From the NCBI RefSeq assembly GCF_002585305.1, contig NZ_NUNF01000019.1, positions 101,065-165,064 of the forward strand: 64,000 bases of DNA, written 5' to 3'. Source of the DNA: Bacillus sp. AFS037270. GTDB lineage: Bacteria; Bacillota; Bacilli; Bacillales_B; DSM-18226. This document shows positions 17,603 to 27,125 of the stretch, piece by piece. The position numbers were made by a program, and so were the translations under genes. The notes under the pieces were generated by a model, which saw only the letters and a program-made list of their open reading frames with translations, had not been told where the DNA came from and did not search any database. The number at the start of each line of letters is the position of its first letter. Position 1 is the stretch's first letter.

Positions 17603-19884
17603 GGTTTCATCTCTCCTAAACTGATAGATTTTAATAAAAATTCAGGAGAAACAGGCAGCTTATTCACCCAGCAGCCCGTTGCATCATAAATCGCTCGAAC
17701 AATCGCCGGCGCAACCGCAACCGTCCCAATTTCCCCCACCCCTCTTGGACCAAATGGGTCGCCCACCGCCAGTTTTTCAATCGCCTCAACATTCGTCTTG
17801 TAGGGAACATCACAAATGGTGGGAATAAAATAGTTGTCAAAGTTATCAGTTAGATAGATTCCCTTATCCATGACGGCTTCCTCCATCATGGTATAACCTA
17901 GGGCCATTACGCCTCCGCCTTCTATTTGACCTAGATATCCCAACGGGCTGACAACAGGGCCAGCTGCTACCGCTTGGTCGATTGTACTCACCTTCACTTG
18001 GCCTGTTAACAAATCCACTTCTACGTGAGCGATTACAGCTGCAAAAGCATAAAGATAATGACTTCCTCCCACTGTTGCATCAGGACTCGTTGGAAAGTTA
18101 AACGAAGTGTGGACATTAATTGACCGGCCAGTTGGCATCTGATGCGCCAGCTGGGCGAAAGTAATAAAAGGACCCGAAGCATCCATCTCTCCGACCTTCC
18201 AGATTCCCCTTGGTCCCATTTGCAGCTGATCAGCAGAAATCCCTGTAATCATCTGTGCAAGTTCTAGAACTTGCTTCCGAAAGGAATCCTTCATTCTCAT
18301 TAGTGCCTGCCATACCATACTTGTTGATCTTGAGGCAGTCGATGAACCGCTGACAGGTACCAAAGCGGTATCTCCTATAACAATCTTAATATCTTTTTCT
18401 GTACACTCGAATTCTTCTATTAGTAAGGTTTCAATCACGGCCAAAAGACCTTGACCACACTCTTCAAACCCGAAGGCGGCTTCAATTTTCCCGGCCTTTG
18501 TAAAAGAAAGCCGGCCGCCGGCAGGATCATTCCGGTCGATTCCAAGTCCACCTCCGTGCATCGTGAGGGCAATGCCAGTCCCTCTCACCTTCCATTTATC
18601 GAGTTCCTCCCGCTTCCACCTCTTGGATTTTTCAGCATGTGAACGTTCAATCGCTTGAAGGACATCTGATGCTCCATTCGTAGGAGCTATTTTTTGTCCT
18701 AATGGCCCAGGATCATCCGCCTTCCTTAAATTCTTTAAACGGAATGTTACTGGATCCATATTCAACTTATTAGCAAGCCGGTCCATTTGCCCCTCTAATG
18801 CAAACGTGATCTGGTTCCCGCCAAAGCCCCGGAACTCACCTGATACGCCATTATTGGTAAAAACAGATAATCCCTCTATTTCCATATGTGGGATGATATA
18901 GGGACCCGGTGCATGCTCCACAGCAAAATCTAAAACGGCAGGACCTAAAGTGGCATACGCCCCAGTATCAGCGATAATTTTTACCTTATGGGCAAGAATA
19001 TTCCCCTCTTGATCCACTCCTGTTTTCATCATAATGTTCATTGGATGGCGTTTAAGCCCTGCTCTGACCGATTCCTGTCTGCTGTTATGAATTTTGACAG
19101 GACACTTTGTCGCTAATGCCAGTAATGCCCCATATGGCTGAATATTTAATTCATCCTTCCCGCCAAAGGAACCACCCATTGGGCTTGAAACTACACGGAT
19201 ATCCGTTTCCGGCATATCCAGAATTCTTGCCAATTGAAACCGGTCCTTAAAACCATGCTGCGTCCCCACATAAACGGTTAATTTCCCATCTGGTTCCGGG
19301 ACAATCACGCCGCCCTCGGTTTCCATATAGGCATGCATTTGCCTTGGCAACTCATAGGTTTCCTCGACAACAATAGCGCATGTTTGAAAAGCGGTTTCCA
19401 CATCTCCTTTTTTAAAATAAGGATGATGTAGAATGTTGCCTCCTGGATGAAGAAGCGGTGCATCAGGCTGAAGAGATTTTTCGGGACTATCAACTACTGG
19501 CAGCTTCATGTATTCAACCCGAATTAACCGTAATGCCTGCTCGGCGATTTCCTTTGTATCTGCCGCGACAGCAGCTAGAGCATCTCCGACATATCGGACG
19601 CGGTCTTCACATAAAACTGGCTGATCCGGAAAAATAAGTCCAAAACCATTCAAACCAGGAACGTCCTTGTAAGTGACAACAGCCCTAACACCTGGAAGTT
19701 GCTCTGCTTCATCGACCGAAATAGATAAAATCTCGGCATGCGGCTCCGTGCTTCTTAAAATTTCCCCATATAACATGTTAGGAAACGTTAGGTCTGTAAG
19801 GTATCTCATTCTGCCGGTCACTTTTTCGGGACCATCAGGACGTACCCTTCTTTTCAGCTCTGAAAGGCTAGTTTGTAATGCCAT
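17593..19884 (-). CDS. pucD: Xanthine dehydrogenase molybdopterin-binding subunit
   Basis: About 763 aa, the catalytic large subunit oxidising hypoxanthine to xanthine and xanthine to urate. Molybdopterin signatures are present: SPMGGSFGGKDE, NGVSGEFRGFGGNQ, and the C-terminal PRGVGEIGTVAVAPAI carrying the catalytic glutamate. The longest frame adds 16 residues; I used the ATG at 19884, which follows GGAAGGG at about 6 nt. It begins 16 nt after pucC. Aldehyde oxidase-type substrates cannot be excluded from sequence alone, but the operon points to purines. Confidence 0.93.
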   Translation of the reverse strand: MALQTSLSELKRRVRPDGPEKVTGRMRYLTDLTFPNMLYGEILRSTEPHAEILSISVDEAEQLPGVRAVVTYKDVPGLNGFGLIFPDQPVLCEDRVRYVGDALAAVAADTKEIAEQALRLIRVEYMKLPVVDSPEKSLQPDAPLLHPGGNILHHPYFKKGDVETAFQTCAIVVEETYELPRQMHAYMETEGGVIVPEPDGKLTVYVGTQHGFKDRFQLARILDMPETDIRVVSSPMGGSFGGKDELNIQPYGALLALATKCPVKIHNSRQESVRAGLKRHPMNIMMKTGVDQEGNILAHKVKIIADTGAYATLGPAVLDFAVEHAPGPYIIPHMEIEGLSVFTNNGVSGEFRGFGGNQITFALEGQMDRLANKLNMDPVTFRLKNLRKADDPGPLGQKIAPTNGASDVLQAIERSHAEKSKRWKREELDKWKVRGTGIALTMHGGGLGIDRNDPAGGRLSFTKAGKIEAAFGFEECGQGLLAVIETLLIEEFECTEKDIKIVIGDTALVPVSGSSTASRSTSMVWQALMRMKDSFRKQVLELAQMITGISADQLQMGPRGIWKVGEMDASGPFITFAQLAHQMPTGRSINVHTSFNFPTSPDATVGGSHYLYAFAAVIAHVEVDLLTGQVKVSTIDQAVAAGPVVSPLGYLGQIEGGGVMALGYTMMEEAVMDKGIYLTDNFDNYFIPTICDVPYKTNVEAIEKLAVGDPFGPRGVGEIGTVAVAPAIVRAIYDATGCWVNKLPVSPEFLLKSISLGEMKPWI

Positions 19885-19900
19885 AAGATCCCTTCCTTTT

Positions 19901-20752
19901 CTAACCAGCAAAGCCAGCAATCTTTGAAACAATCATATTGGCAGCGACCGCTTTTTTATAATCTGCCGTAGTAAACGCATCTGTTGCTGCATTGAATTCA
20001 TCTTTTATCTTTTGAAAAAGATTTTTTAAGAGTTCATTGGACAATTTGGAACCTTCCACAAATCTTTCAACCCCGGCCAGTCGTTGAGGCGGCGTTGTCC
20101 CTCCCCCCGCAGCAAGGCGAATGTATTCGACCTCCTTTTGTTCGTTGAGCTGACAGCAGCCGGAGATGGTTACAATACTAGGGGTAAATGCTTCCCTGTA
20201 TCCAAGCTTTTTATAAAAATAACTTTTCCCTTCAAGCTCTTTATTTTCAGGAACATATATGGCGGTAAGAATGGCACCATCTGATTCACTTAGACAATCT
20301 AATAATCTTTTTAGTTTTATTTTACCTCCATCATAAAAGGATAAGGTTGCATCGAGCGCCAAAAGGGCAGGAATTATATCGCCAAATCCTCCCGCAATAT
20401 TGCCGCCAATCGTTCCACGATTACGAACAGCCAGAGCTGCAACATTTCTTATAGCCTCTGCTAATAAGGGGATATTTTTTGAAAGTGAAGGGTGATCCTT
20501 GCAAGCAGCTAGTGTGGTTAAAGCACCAATCCGGATACCAGCTTCTCCGTTAAAATTGGCTCTCTCACAACCTTGCATTTCTTTAATCTGTTCCAAACTA
20601 ATTAAATGGCGGGGGCAATCCGTACCTTTTTGCCACTGAGTCTGCATGAGTGTTCCTCCCGCGATAAAGCTAGCCTCTTCACCTAACTGTTTTTTTAATT
20701 GCCAGGCTGCAGCCAGATTATCCGGAAGCCAAACCGCTGGCGAGTTTAACAT
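19901..20752 (-). CDS. pucC: Xanthine dehydrogenase FAD-binding subunit
   Basis: About 283 aa. The FAD-binding motifs FIAGGTLMQ and AVRNRGTIGGNIAGG are clear. It passes electrons to NAD+. Two starts are possible. An ATG at 20773 overlaps the xdhC stop by 8 nt, with AAGGAG 12 nt upstream. The ATG at 20752 has GGGAG at about 5 nt and matches the usual family start, so I used it. Confidence 0.92.
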   Translation of the reverse strand: MLNSPAVWLPDNLAAAWQLKKQLGEEASFIAGGTLMQTQWQKGTDCPRHLISLEQIKEMQGCERANFNGEAGIRIGALTTLAACKDHPSLSKNIPLLAEAIRNVAALAVRNRGTIGGNIAGGFGDIIPALLALDATLSFYDGGKIKLKRLLDCLSESDGAILTAIYVPENKELEGKSYFYKKLGYREAFTPSIVTISGCCQLNEQKEVEYIRLAAGGGTTPPQRLAGVERFVEGSKLSNELLKNLFQKIKDEFNAATDAFTTADYKKAVAANMIVSKIAGFAG

Positions 20753-20765
20753 CGTTGCTCCCTGC

Positions 20766-21830
20766 TTAATCATTACTCGACCAGCTCCTTTCCATTACCA
20801 TCTCAGGCCGCTTTGTCCGCTGTCTCTGAATTAGTTCCGCTACAATACTAACTGCAATCTCCTCTGGACCTTCCGCCCTTATTGGCAATCCAACCGGGCT
20901 CTTAATCTCCGGCGGTATTTCTCGGCCATCAAGCAAACGTTGCGTCCTAGCTTTTGAGCCCAGTACACCCAAATATCTTAATTTTTTTCCTTTTAGAAGA
21001 TGTAACAATTCTCGATCCTTTTGAAAATGATGTGTAAGGATGATGACAGAGTCTAAGCTGGATAAAGTCAGCATAGGCATCACTTCATTCGGAAAACCCA
21101 CAATTAATTGATTAGCCTCCGAAAAATATTCTTCTTTACATAACGCCGAGCGCCAATCAGAGACAAGGACGGAAAAGCCTGCTTGAGCTGCCATATTAAC
21201 TAATGGAATTGCATCCCGGCCAGCCCCAAAAACAATTAACCGCGGCTTTGGTTCAAAGCAATGGATGTAAATATCAGCTGATAATTCCGGTAAATAAGAA
21301 ATTCCACTTTTCGGTATTTTTTGATGTATATCATTTACGAGCCTTTTTATTTGCAGGGGTACTCTTCCGTGCCACTTTCCAAACAGCTGTTGATGATCTG
21401 TGATAAACAAATAGTCAGTAACCGAATTGTCTTTCGCTAATTTTTTTATCACCGTCACACGGTTCCCATTATCTAAATGGAACTTTAATTTACAGAGATG
21501 CTCACGAAGACAGGCATCAATCGGTTCCAAGAGAACACTTATTACACCGTTACAGCCTGCCCCCTGCCCCCATGACAGATCGTCTTCGTCCCTTAAATCA
21601 TAAACAACGGTGTTTGTTTTTCTTTGGTTTATGACTTCTTGAACTCGAAAGGACAAATCCGTCTCAAGACAGCCGGCACTTAGAAGACCTATTTGCGTTC
21701 CATCACCTCGAAACAGCGTGGAAGTCCCTTCTTTTCGATAAGCTGATCCTTCTACGCGAATAATCGTAGCAAGGACATCATCATTAGCAGACCCGACAAT
21801 CGCGTCTAGAATCTCATGTATCCCGTCCAT
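20766..21830 (-). CDS. pucA: XdhC/CoxI family molybdenum cofactor maturation protein
   Basis: 354 aa. The N-terminal XdhC_CoxI domain (EGSAYRKEGTSTLFRGDG, LLSAGCLETDL) is followed by a Rossmann-like domain (LIVFGAGRDAIPLVNMA, HHFQKDRELLHLL, YLGVLGSKARTQRLL). Members insert the sulfurated molybdenum cofactor into xanthine dehydrogenase and are not part of the final enzyme. It is the first gene of the leftward purine/urease train, and GGGGG precedes the ATG. Confidence 0.92.
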   Translation of the reverse strand: MDGIHEILDAIVGSANDDVLATIIRVEGSAYRKEGTSTLFRGDGTQIGLLSAGCLETDLSFRVQEVINQRKTNTVVYDLRDEDDLSWGQGAGCNGVISVLLEPIDACLREHLCKLKFHLDNGNRVTVIKKLAKDNSVTDYLFITDHQQLFGKWHGRVPLQIKRLVNDIHQKIPKSGISYLPELSADIYIHCFEPKPRLIVFGAGRDAIPLVNMAAQAGFSVLVSDWRSALCKEEYFSEANQLIVGFPNEVMPMLTLSSLDSVIILTHHFQKDRELLHLLKGKKLRYLGVLGSKARTQRLLDGREIPPEIKSPVGLPIRAEGPEEIAVSIVAELIQRQRTKRPEMVMERSWSSND

Positions 21831-22272
21831 ACAAGACCCCCTTATATTTATTTATTAATATAGACCTCCTAAAAACAACCATGTTCTATCTCTCTATAAT
21901 TTGGGCTTAGTTGGATAGGTGAGAATATGTAACTAAGGAAAATGTTAAAGTTTCTATCATCAGCTTTTCACTAATAATATCCAAAAGGGGAGATAGCTTC
22001 TACATTGGCGTCATATAATCTAACATAGAAATTTTTATTTTTCAGAATTAGAAAGGCTGATCCTTTAATCTTTAACGGTTATATCGTTGGCATCCTTTCT
22101 TACCATGGCCATTTTGAAAAAGTCTGTCAGAAATCCTTACGACAAAGGAGAAAATATGCGTGTGTTATAGAATAATATATCTCAAGTTTAAAAGGGAAAA
22201 TCTTACTTTCCTATTACTAGGCATAAACCTTTAATGACAAACGTTTAATTTAGGACGATTGGGGAGATTGTA
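21831..22272. promoter_or_regulatory. Divergent control region between pucA and guaD
   Basis: A 442-bp A+T-rich gap that must hold the promoters of both purine gene sets. The only symmetry I found is CTTAGTT (21906-21912) inverted as AACTAAG (21931-21937), 76-107 nt upstream of pucA. I did not find a convincing purine riboswitch core or a PurR-type box. The PucR box could not be assigned with confidence. Confidence 0.35.
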
Positions 22273-22743
22273 ATGTCAGCTGATAAATTTATGGTGGAAG
22301 CCATTGATGAGGCTCTATCCAATGTGATGAACAGTCATGGTGGACCATTTGGAGCTATAGTAGTAAAAGAGGGGAAAATTATTGGCAGGGGCCGTAATGA
22401 AGTTACAGCCTTAAACGATCCAACAGCCCACGCTGAGGTTCAGGCGATCCGCGAGGCCTGCCAAACTCTTAAAAGCTTTCAGCTTGAGGACTGTGAAATC
22501 TATACGAGCTGCGAACCATGCCCAATGTGCATTGGCGCCATTTATTGGGCGCGTCCAAAAGCTGTTTATTATGCCTGCACTAAAGAGGACGCAGCCAAAA
22601 TCGGCTTCGATGATCAATTTATTTATGACCAGCTCGTATTACCTTTCGAAGCGCGAAAAATCCCTATGAAGCAAATTTTCCCTGCTAATGGCGACCTGCC
22701 GTTTAAAACATGGGAAAAATCACAAAATAAGGTGGAATATTAA
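22273..22743 (+). CDS. guaD: Guanine deaminase
   Basis: 156 aa, the same size as the Bacillus GuaD of the cytidine-deaminase fold. It converts guanine to xanthine and ammonia. Zinc motifs are HAEVQAI (with catalytic Glu) and CEPCPMCIGAIYWA. The domain-swapped C-terminus found in this family, ending in KTWEKSQNKVEY, is present. GGGGAG precedes the ATG. It is cotranscribed with the adenine deaminase gene, 24 nt downstream. Confidence 0.93.
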   Translation: MSADKFMVEAIDEALSNVMNSHGGPFGAIVVKEGKIIGRGRNEVTALNDPTAHAEVQAIREACQTLKSFQLEDCEIYTSCEPCPMCIGAIYWARPKAVYYACTKEDAAKIGFDDQFIYDQLVLPFEARKIPMKQIFPANGDLPFKTWEKSQNKVEY

Positions 22744-22767
22744 TCTGACAAAAAGAGGATGTTGAAG

Positions 22768-24504
22768 ATGGAGAGAAATCAATTAGAAAGAAGAATCTCT
22801 GTGGCCTCTGGAAAAGAACCTGCAGATACCGTCATTAAGAATGGAAAAATTGTTGATGTATTTAACGGTGAAATAATGGAAGGTGACATTGCTATAGTTG
22901 ACGGGTATTTTGCAGGGATTGGAGAATACAGTGGAAAAAACATCATTGATGCAAATGGCTGTTATATTTCTCCAGCTTTCATTGATGGTCATGTCCATAT
23001 TGAGTCCTCAACGGTTACTGCAAGGGAATTTGCCAAGGTCCTCCTCCTCCATGGGGTTACTACCATAATTGCGGATCCCCACGAAATTGCGAATGTTTCA
23101 GGGGTGACTGGCATTCAATATATGCTTAATTCAACTGAAAACATTCCCTTTGACTTTTACTTTATGCTCCCCTCCTGTGTGCCCGCAACAGCCTTCGAAC
23201 ATTCCGGTGCCACACTTACGGCTGAGGATTTAAAGTCTTTTTATCAACATCCGAGAGTACTGGGATTAGCAGAAGTAATGAACTACCCAGCCGTGGTAAA
23301 CGCCGAACAAGATATGGTCGGTAAAATATCTGACGCCAAACACTTGGGTAAAAAAATCGATGGCCATGCAGCGGGCCTAAAGGCTAATGATTTAAATGTA
23401 TATATGTCTGCTGGCATTCGAACAGATCATGAAAGTACGACTACAGATGAAGCAAGAGATCGTCTTCGCAGAGGAATGTACTTAATGATTCGTGAAGGCA
23501 CAGTAGCCAAGGACTTGAATCAGTTAATCCCTGTTGTAAATGAGCGTAACGCCCGCCGCTGTCTATTTGTGACAGATGATAAGCACCTAGATGACCTAGT
23601 TCACGAAGGCAGTATTGATCATAATGTTCGACTGGCGATTACTTCAGGGCTTTCTCCCTTAACTGCTATTCAAATGGCATCCATTAATGCGGCAGAATGT
23701 TTTGGTCTTGAAGACAAAGGAGCCATTGCCCCTGGTTACAGGGCGGATTTCATCTTCTTTGATAATCTCGACACCATTCAGATCACCGATGTATTTAAAG
23801 ATGGTCGAGCAGTTGTTAAGAATAGCTTGCTAATCCGTGAACTAGGAAACGCAGATCCTTCGATATCAGCATCAATAAGAGAATCTGTCCGCTTTCATGA
23901 GCTTGAAGAGGATAGTTTTCAGATTCTTTTGAAGGAAAAGAAGGCAAATATTATTGAAATTATTCCTAACAGCCTGGTAACGATCCATCAAATTGAAGAA
24001 GTAGATACCTGTGAACTTGGTTTATTTCGACCATCTACAAAAAAGGATCAATTAAAGTTAGCCGTCATTGAACGCCATCATATGACAGGTGCAATAGGTT
24101 TGGGTATTGTAAAAGGCCTGGGTCTAAAATCAGGGGCGATCGCTACCACCATCGCCCATGATTCTCACAACCTAATCATTGCAGGCACTAATAATTATGA
24201 TATGGTTGTTGCAGCTAACGCGATTAAAGATATGCAAGGCGGGATGGTTGTTGTTAATCAAGGGGAAGTAATTGCCTCATTAGAGCTTTCTATTGCAGGG
24301 TTGATGTCTGATCGCCCTTATCAGGAAGTGTACAGTAAATTAAATGAGATAAATCTGGCTCTTCGTACGTTAGGAGCGAACGACCACTTTAATCCATTCT
24401 TAACGCTTTCCTTTTTATCACTGCCGGTGATTCCGGAGTTAAAGCTGACAGATCAAGGCTTATTTCAGGTTTCCACATTTAAGCATATAAGCAATGATGC
24501 ATAG
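22768..24504 (+). CDS. adeC: Adenine deaminase
   Basis: About 578 aa, the AdeC-type amidohydrolase converting adenine to hypoxanthine. Motifs include PAFIDGHVHIESSTVT (metal histidines), IIADPHEIANVSG, KIDGHAAGL and TDDKHLDDL; the C-terminal domain has GLGLKSGAIATTIAHDSHNLI. An in-frame ATG at 22759 sits directly on the AGAGG site, so I used the ATG at 22768 (9-nt spacing). Its product feeds the xanthine dehydrogenase encoded divergently. Confidence 0.93.
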   Translation: MERNQLERRISVASGKEPADTVIKNGKIVDVFNGEIMEGDIAIVDGYFAGIGEYSGKNIIDANGCYISPAFIDGHVHIESSTVTAREFAKVLLLHGVTTIIADPHEIANVSGVTGIQYMLNSTENIPFDFYFMLPSCVPATAFEHSGATLTAEDLKSFYQHPRVLGLAEVMNYPAVVNAEQDMVGKISDAKHLGKKIDGHAAGLKANDLNVYMSAGIRTDHESTTTDEARDRLRRGMYLMIREGTVAKDLNQLIPVVNERNARRCLFVTDDKHLDDLVHEGSIDHNVRLAITSGLSPLTAIQMASINAAECFGLEDKGAIAPGYRADFIFFDNLDTIQITDVFKDGRAVVKNSLLIRELGNADPSISASIRESVRFHELEEDSFQILLKEKKANIIEIIPNSLVTIHQIEEVDTCELGLFRPSTKKDQLKLAVIERHHMTGAIGLGIVKGLGLKSGAIATTIAHDSHNLIIAGTNNYDMVVAANAIKDMQGGMVVVNQGEVIASLELSIAGLMSDRPYQEVYSKLNEINLALRTLGANDHFNPFLTLSFLSLPVIPELKLTDQGLFQVSTFKHISNDA

Positions 24505-24505
24505 T

Positions 24506-24537
24506 AAAAAGCCAGTTTTCTTCAAACTGGCTTTTTT
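24506..24537 (+). terminator. Bidirectional terminator between adeC and the BASS transporter gene
   Basis: A perfect 13-bp stem (24506-24518 with 24524-24536), a 5-nt loop and T tracts on both strands. The two genes converge here. Confidence 0.9.
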
Positions 24538-24542
24538 AACAT

Positions 24543-25517
24543 CTATAAAGCAATTGACTTCTTCTGATTGCTGACTTCCTTTTTACTATAAAAACGCTCA
24601 ACAAAATGACCATTTAACGAAGCCAGGATTTGCTGAAATAGCATCGCAACAACAACAGGCACAGCAACTGCTGCCGGAAAAAAGGAGACCGCTAATACTG
24701 CACCAGCACTAATATTTCTCATCCCGCCAGTAAACGTTAGTGTAATCACAGTACTCTGTCCCCTTTTCATTAATCGGCCTACGAAGAAGGAAAACAAGTA
24801 ACCGGTTAAAGCTATGAAAAAGACAATTACTATAATGCTAACCAGCTTAAGGTCAATATGTTTCAAATAAGGGGCAACGACCGACCCGTTCAACATCACA
24901 ACAATACCTAAACAAATTTTTGAAAAAGGAGCAAGGCTTGGCCCTATTTGTTCTTTCACTTTCCCCTTTGTCAGCTGGTTTAAAGTCATCCCGATTAATG
25001 ACGGGATTACCACCATCCCCAACATACCTTTCATAATACTAATTGTATCCATCTCGACTTTTTGACCAATAAATAATGACAGGGTCAAGGGAACAATAAT
25101 CGGAGATAATAACGTATCGATTAAAATAATCGATAAAACTAAGGGAATATTCCCTTTATAGATAGAAACCCAAATGAAACTCGTGACACCCGTTGGAATC
25201 ACCATACCTAGAACAAGTCCAGTAATCGTGTAAACATCACCTGAAAAAGCCACATGACCTACACCCCAGGCCCATAGCGGCATAAGGACGTGTAAAATCA
25301 ACATTGCTAGAAATATAGGAAACGGATGAACAATGACATCTTTTAATGAGCGGAAATTGGAACTTAAACTTCCCTCAAATGTCATAAAGGCAAAAACCCA
25401 TGGAATTAAATAAGAAAAATCCTTTATATAAGTGCTTAACAGAACGCCCAATATTACACTAACTGGAGTGATGAGCGGCATGATTTTGACAAGTCGTTTA
25501 TTTAAACTTTGCAGCAT
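24543..25517 (-). CDS. BASS family (bile acid:sodium symporter-like) transporter
   Basis: A 324-aa membrane protein with about nine or ten helices. The FEGSLSSNFRSLKD, VIPTGVTSFIWVSIYKGN and TFTGGMRNISAGAVLAV segments match the BASS/SBF-like fold, whose members move small organic acids such as pantoate or bile acids with sodium. The substrate is not predictable. AGGAGAG precedes the ATG. It is convergent with adeC and seems to be monocistronic. Confidence 0.8.
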   Translation of the reverse strand: MLQSLNKRLVKIMPLITPVSVILGVLLSTYIKDFSYLIPWVFAFMTFEGSLSSNFRSLKDVIVHPFPIFLAMLILHVLMPLWAWGVGHVAFSGDVYTITGLVLGMVIPTGVTSFIWVSIYKGNIPLVLSIILIDTLLSPIIVPLTLSLFIGQKVEMDTISIMKGMLGMVVIPSLIGMTLNQLTKGKVKEQIGPSLAPFSKICLGIVVMLNGSVVAPYLKHIDLKLVSIIVIVFFIALTGYLFSFFVGRLMKRGQSTVITLTFTGGMRNISAGAVLAVSFFPAAVAVPVVVAMLFQQILASLNGHFVERFYSKKEVSNQKKSIAL

Positions 25518-25602
25518 GGAAATCTCTCCTCCCTATCAAAGAATACCACAATTTCTTTGCAGGGATTGAAAAAACTTCGTTAATCGAAAAGAATTAAAAT
25601 TC

Positions 25603-25938
25603 TTAATGCCTTGGCGCCCAAAGGATCACCGAAACACCAATCAGACAGATGATCGCACCAATCCAATCGTATAAATCAGGGGTCTTTTTATCGATGCCCC
25701 ACCCCCATAGTAAAGCGAGAATAATAAAGACGCCCCCATATGCAGCATACACCCTTCCAAAGGAGGGGAATTTTTGAAACGTGGGGATCACCCCATATAC
25801 AACCAATATAATTCCGCCGAGAATTCCATACCAAAGTGGCTTGTTCTCACGGAGCCACTGCCATATCAAATATCCTCCACCAATCTCAGCAAGTCCAGCA
25901 AGAATAAATAAAATAATTGCCTGATTAATGATTATCAC
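25603..25938 (-). CDS. ynfA: YnfA family (UPF0060) small membrane protein
   Basis: 111 aa with four hydrophobic helices. [35 protein letters not shown] and [20 protein letters not shown] are typical of UPF0060, which resembles the small multidrug resistance fold; the function is unproven. The first codon is unclear. A GTG at 25938 lies very near AAAGGTGA. It is transcribed leftward and diverges from the DUF4097 gene. Confidence 0.85.
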   Translation of the reverse strand: MIIINQAIILFILAGLAEIGGGYLIWQWLRENKPLWYGILGGIILVVYGVIPTFQKFPSFGRVYAAYGGVFIILALLWGWGIDKKTPDLYDWIGAIICLIGVSVILWAPRH

Positions 25939-26119
25939 TCACCTTTTAAAATGTTTTCCAACACTATTGTATTGCAATCCCCTTTGTAAATAAAATCAGT
26001 AGGATTATAAAAATACACCTCAAGTCTTAGAGAAAAATAAATCCCCAGTGCATTGGGAAAGATTGGAGGATTTTGTATTCTATTCATAGAAGAGCTACAA
26101 CAAAAGGGGATGTGTGAAA

Positions 26120-26995
26120 ATGAAGAGAATATTAATACTTTTATTGGTAATAACCGGATTGTACATTGCTTATGAACATGCTCCCAGCTTTCAAACAATA
26201 GGAGCCAGCAGTGGCGGAAATAGTGACGGTCTAGCAGACATTTCAAAAAGTACCCAAGTGATTAAAGTAGATGTATCGAATGTCAGTACCACGATTATTC
26301 CAGAAGACCGGCCAAATCTAAGAGCAGTTTACGATGGGAAACAAAAACTGCAAGTAGCAGAAGATGGAGATACAGTGGAAGTTTCGGTCAAAAGTAAAGG
26401 ATTTAGTTGGTTTAACTGGTGGCCATCCCCCCAAAAATCTAATCTAAAAATCTATATTCCGGAAAATTACGATCGAAATATGATGATTGACTTAGGCTCA
26501 GGGAATATAAATTTTTCCGGAAAGTCTAAGGCGCATCCCATGAAATTAGAAGATCTAACCATTGATATTGGATCCGGCAATATGAATCTTCAAAATCTGG
26601 ATGTAAGACAATTTACTCCTGACGTTTCATCAGGTAATGTGGAAATAAACTCATTAAGAACTATAACAGGTACGATTGATGTCAGTTCAGGCAACCTAAC
26701 GATCAAACACTATACAGGCGGACTCGAAGCAGATGTTTCTTCAGGAAGACTTACTATTCAAGCCGATAAACTCGTCAATTCCATTAAAATGGATGTAAGT
26801 TCTGGAATGGTTGGCCTCGATTTACCTGATAACGCTGATTTTACATTGAAGGGGGAAGTGAGCAGCGGCAATATCTCCTGCGATTTCCCTTTAACTACAA
26901 AAGACTTCAACAAAAAGAGTATCAAAGGCACCTATGGAAGCGGAAAATATAAAATCAATCTGGATGTTTCAAGTGGTAATATCCACATACATTAA
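26120..26995 (+). CDS. DUF4097 family beta-repeat protein
   Basis: About 291 aa. An N-terminal hydrophobic segment (residues about 3-17) probably anchors or exports it. From about residue 110 the chain is built of roughly 20-residue repeats with a D-x-S/G-SGN core: DLGSGNINF, DIGSGNMNL, DVSSGNVEI, DVSSGNLTI, DVSSGRLTI, DVSSGMVGL, EVSSGNISC and DVSSGNIHI. This suggests a right-handed beta-solenoid, as expected for DUF4097. The function is unknown; some homologues lie in envelope-stress operons. The ATG at 26120 follows AAGGGGA at 9 nt; a GTG 6 nt earlier is too close to the site. Confidence 0.8.
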   Translation: MKRILILLLVITGLYIAYEHAPSFQTIGASSGGNSDGLADISKSTQVIKVDVSNVSTTIIPEDRPNLRAVYDGKQKLQVAEDGDTVEVSVKSKGFSWFNWWPSPQKSNLKIYIPENYDRNMMIDLGSGNINFSGKSKAHPMKLEDLTIDIGSGNMNLQNLDVRQFTPDVSSGNVEINSLRTITGTIDVSSGNLTIKHYTGGLEADVSSGRLTIQADKLVNSIKMDVSSGMVGLDLPDNADFTLKGEVSSGNISCDFPLTTKDFNKKSIKGTYGSGKYKINLDVSSGNIHIH

Positions 26996-27021
26996 AGCAC
27001 GTAAACTCTACGTGCTTTTTG
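26994..27021 (+). terminator. Terminator after the DUF4097 gene
   Basis: A perfect 10-bp stem AAAGCACGTA/TACGTGCTTT, loop AACTC and a T run; it overlaps the stop codon. Confidence 0.85.
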
Positions 27022-27059
27022 CATGCTCCCGCCTGTTCGTACCCATCCTACCCAGATGG

Positions 27060-27088
27060 AACAAAAGACCTCGATTTTTCATACCGTA
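27060..27088 (+). promoter_or_regulatory. Sigma-K-like promoter
   Basis: AACA (27060-27063), a 16-nt spacer and CATACCGTA (27080-27088) match the mother-cell sigma-K pattern (AC then CATAnnnTA). A GGAAGGAGAGG ribosome binding site follows at 27111. Confidence 0.5.
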
Positions 27089-27125
27089 TATTGTCTGGTT
27101 TTTTAATTATGGAAGGAGAGGCAAT

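Noticed and set aside
21831..22272. Purine riboswitch ahead of guaD or pucA
   Set aside because: GTTTCTA-like and TATAAT-like words occur, but the paired core (the P1 stem with both conserved loops) could not be assembled on either strand.
26934..27125. Long upstream extension of the small Tyr/Pro-rich protein
   Set aside because: It would cross the DUF4097 terminator and its coding end; only the ATG at 27126 has a ribosome binding site.
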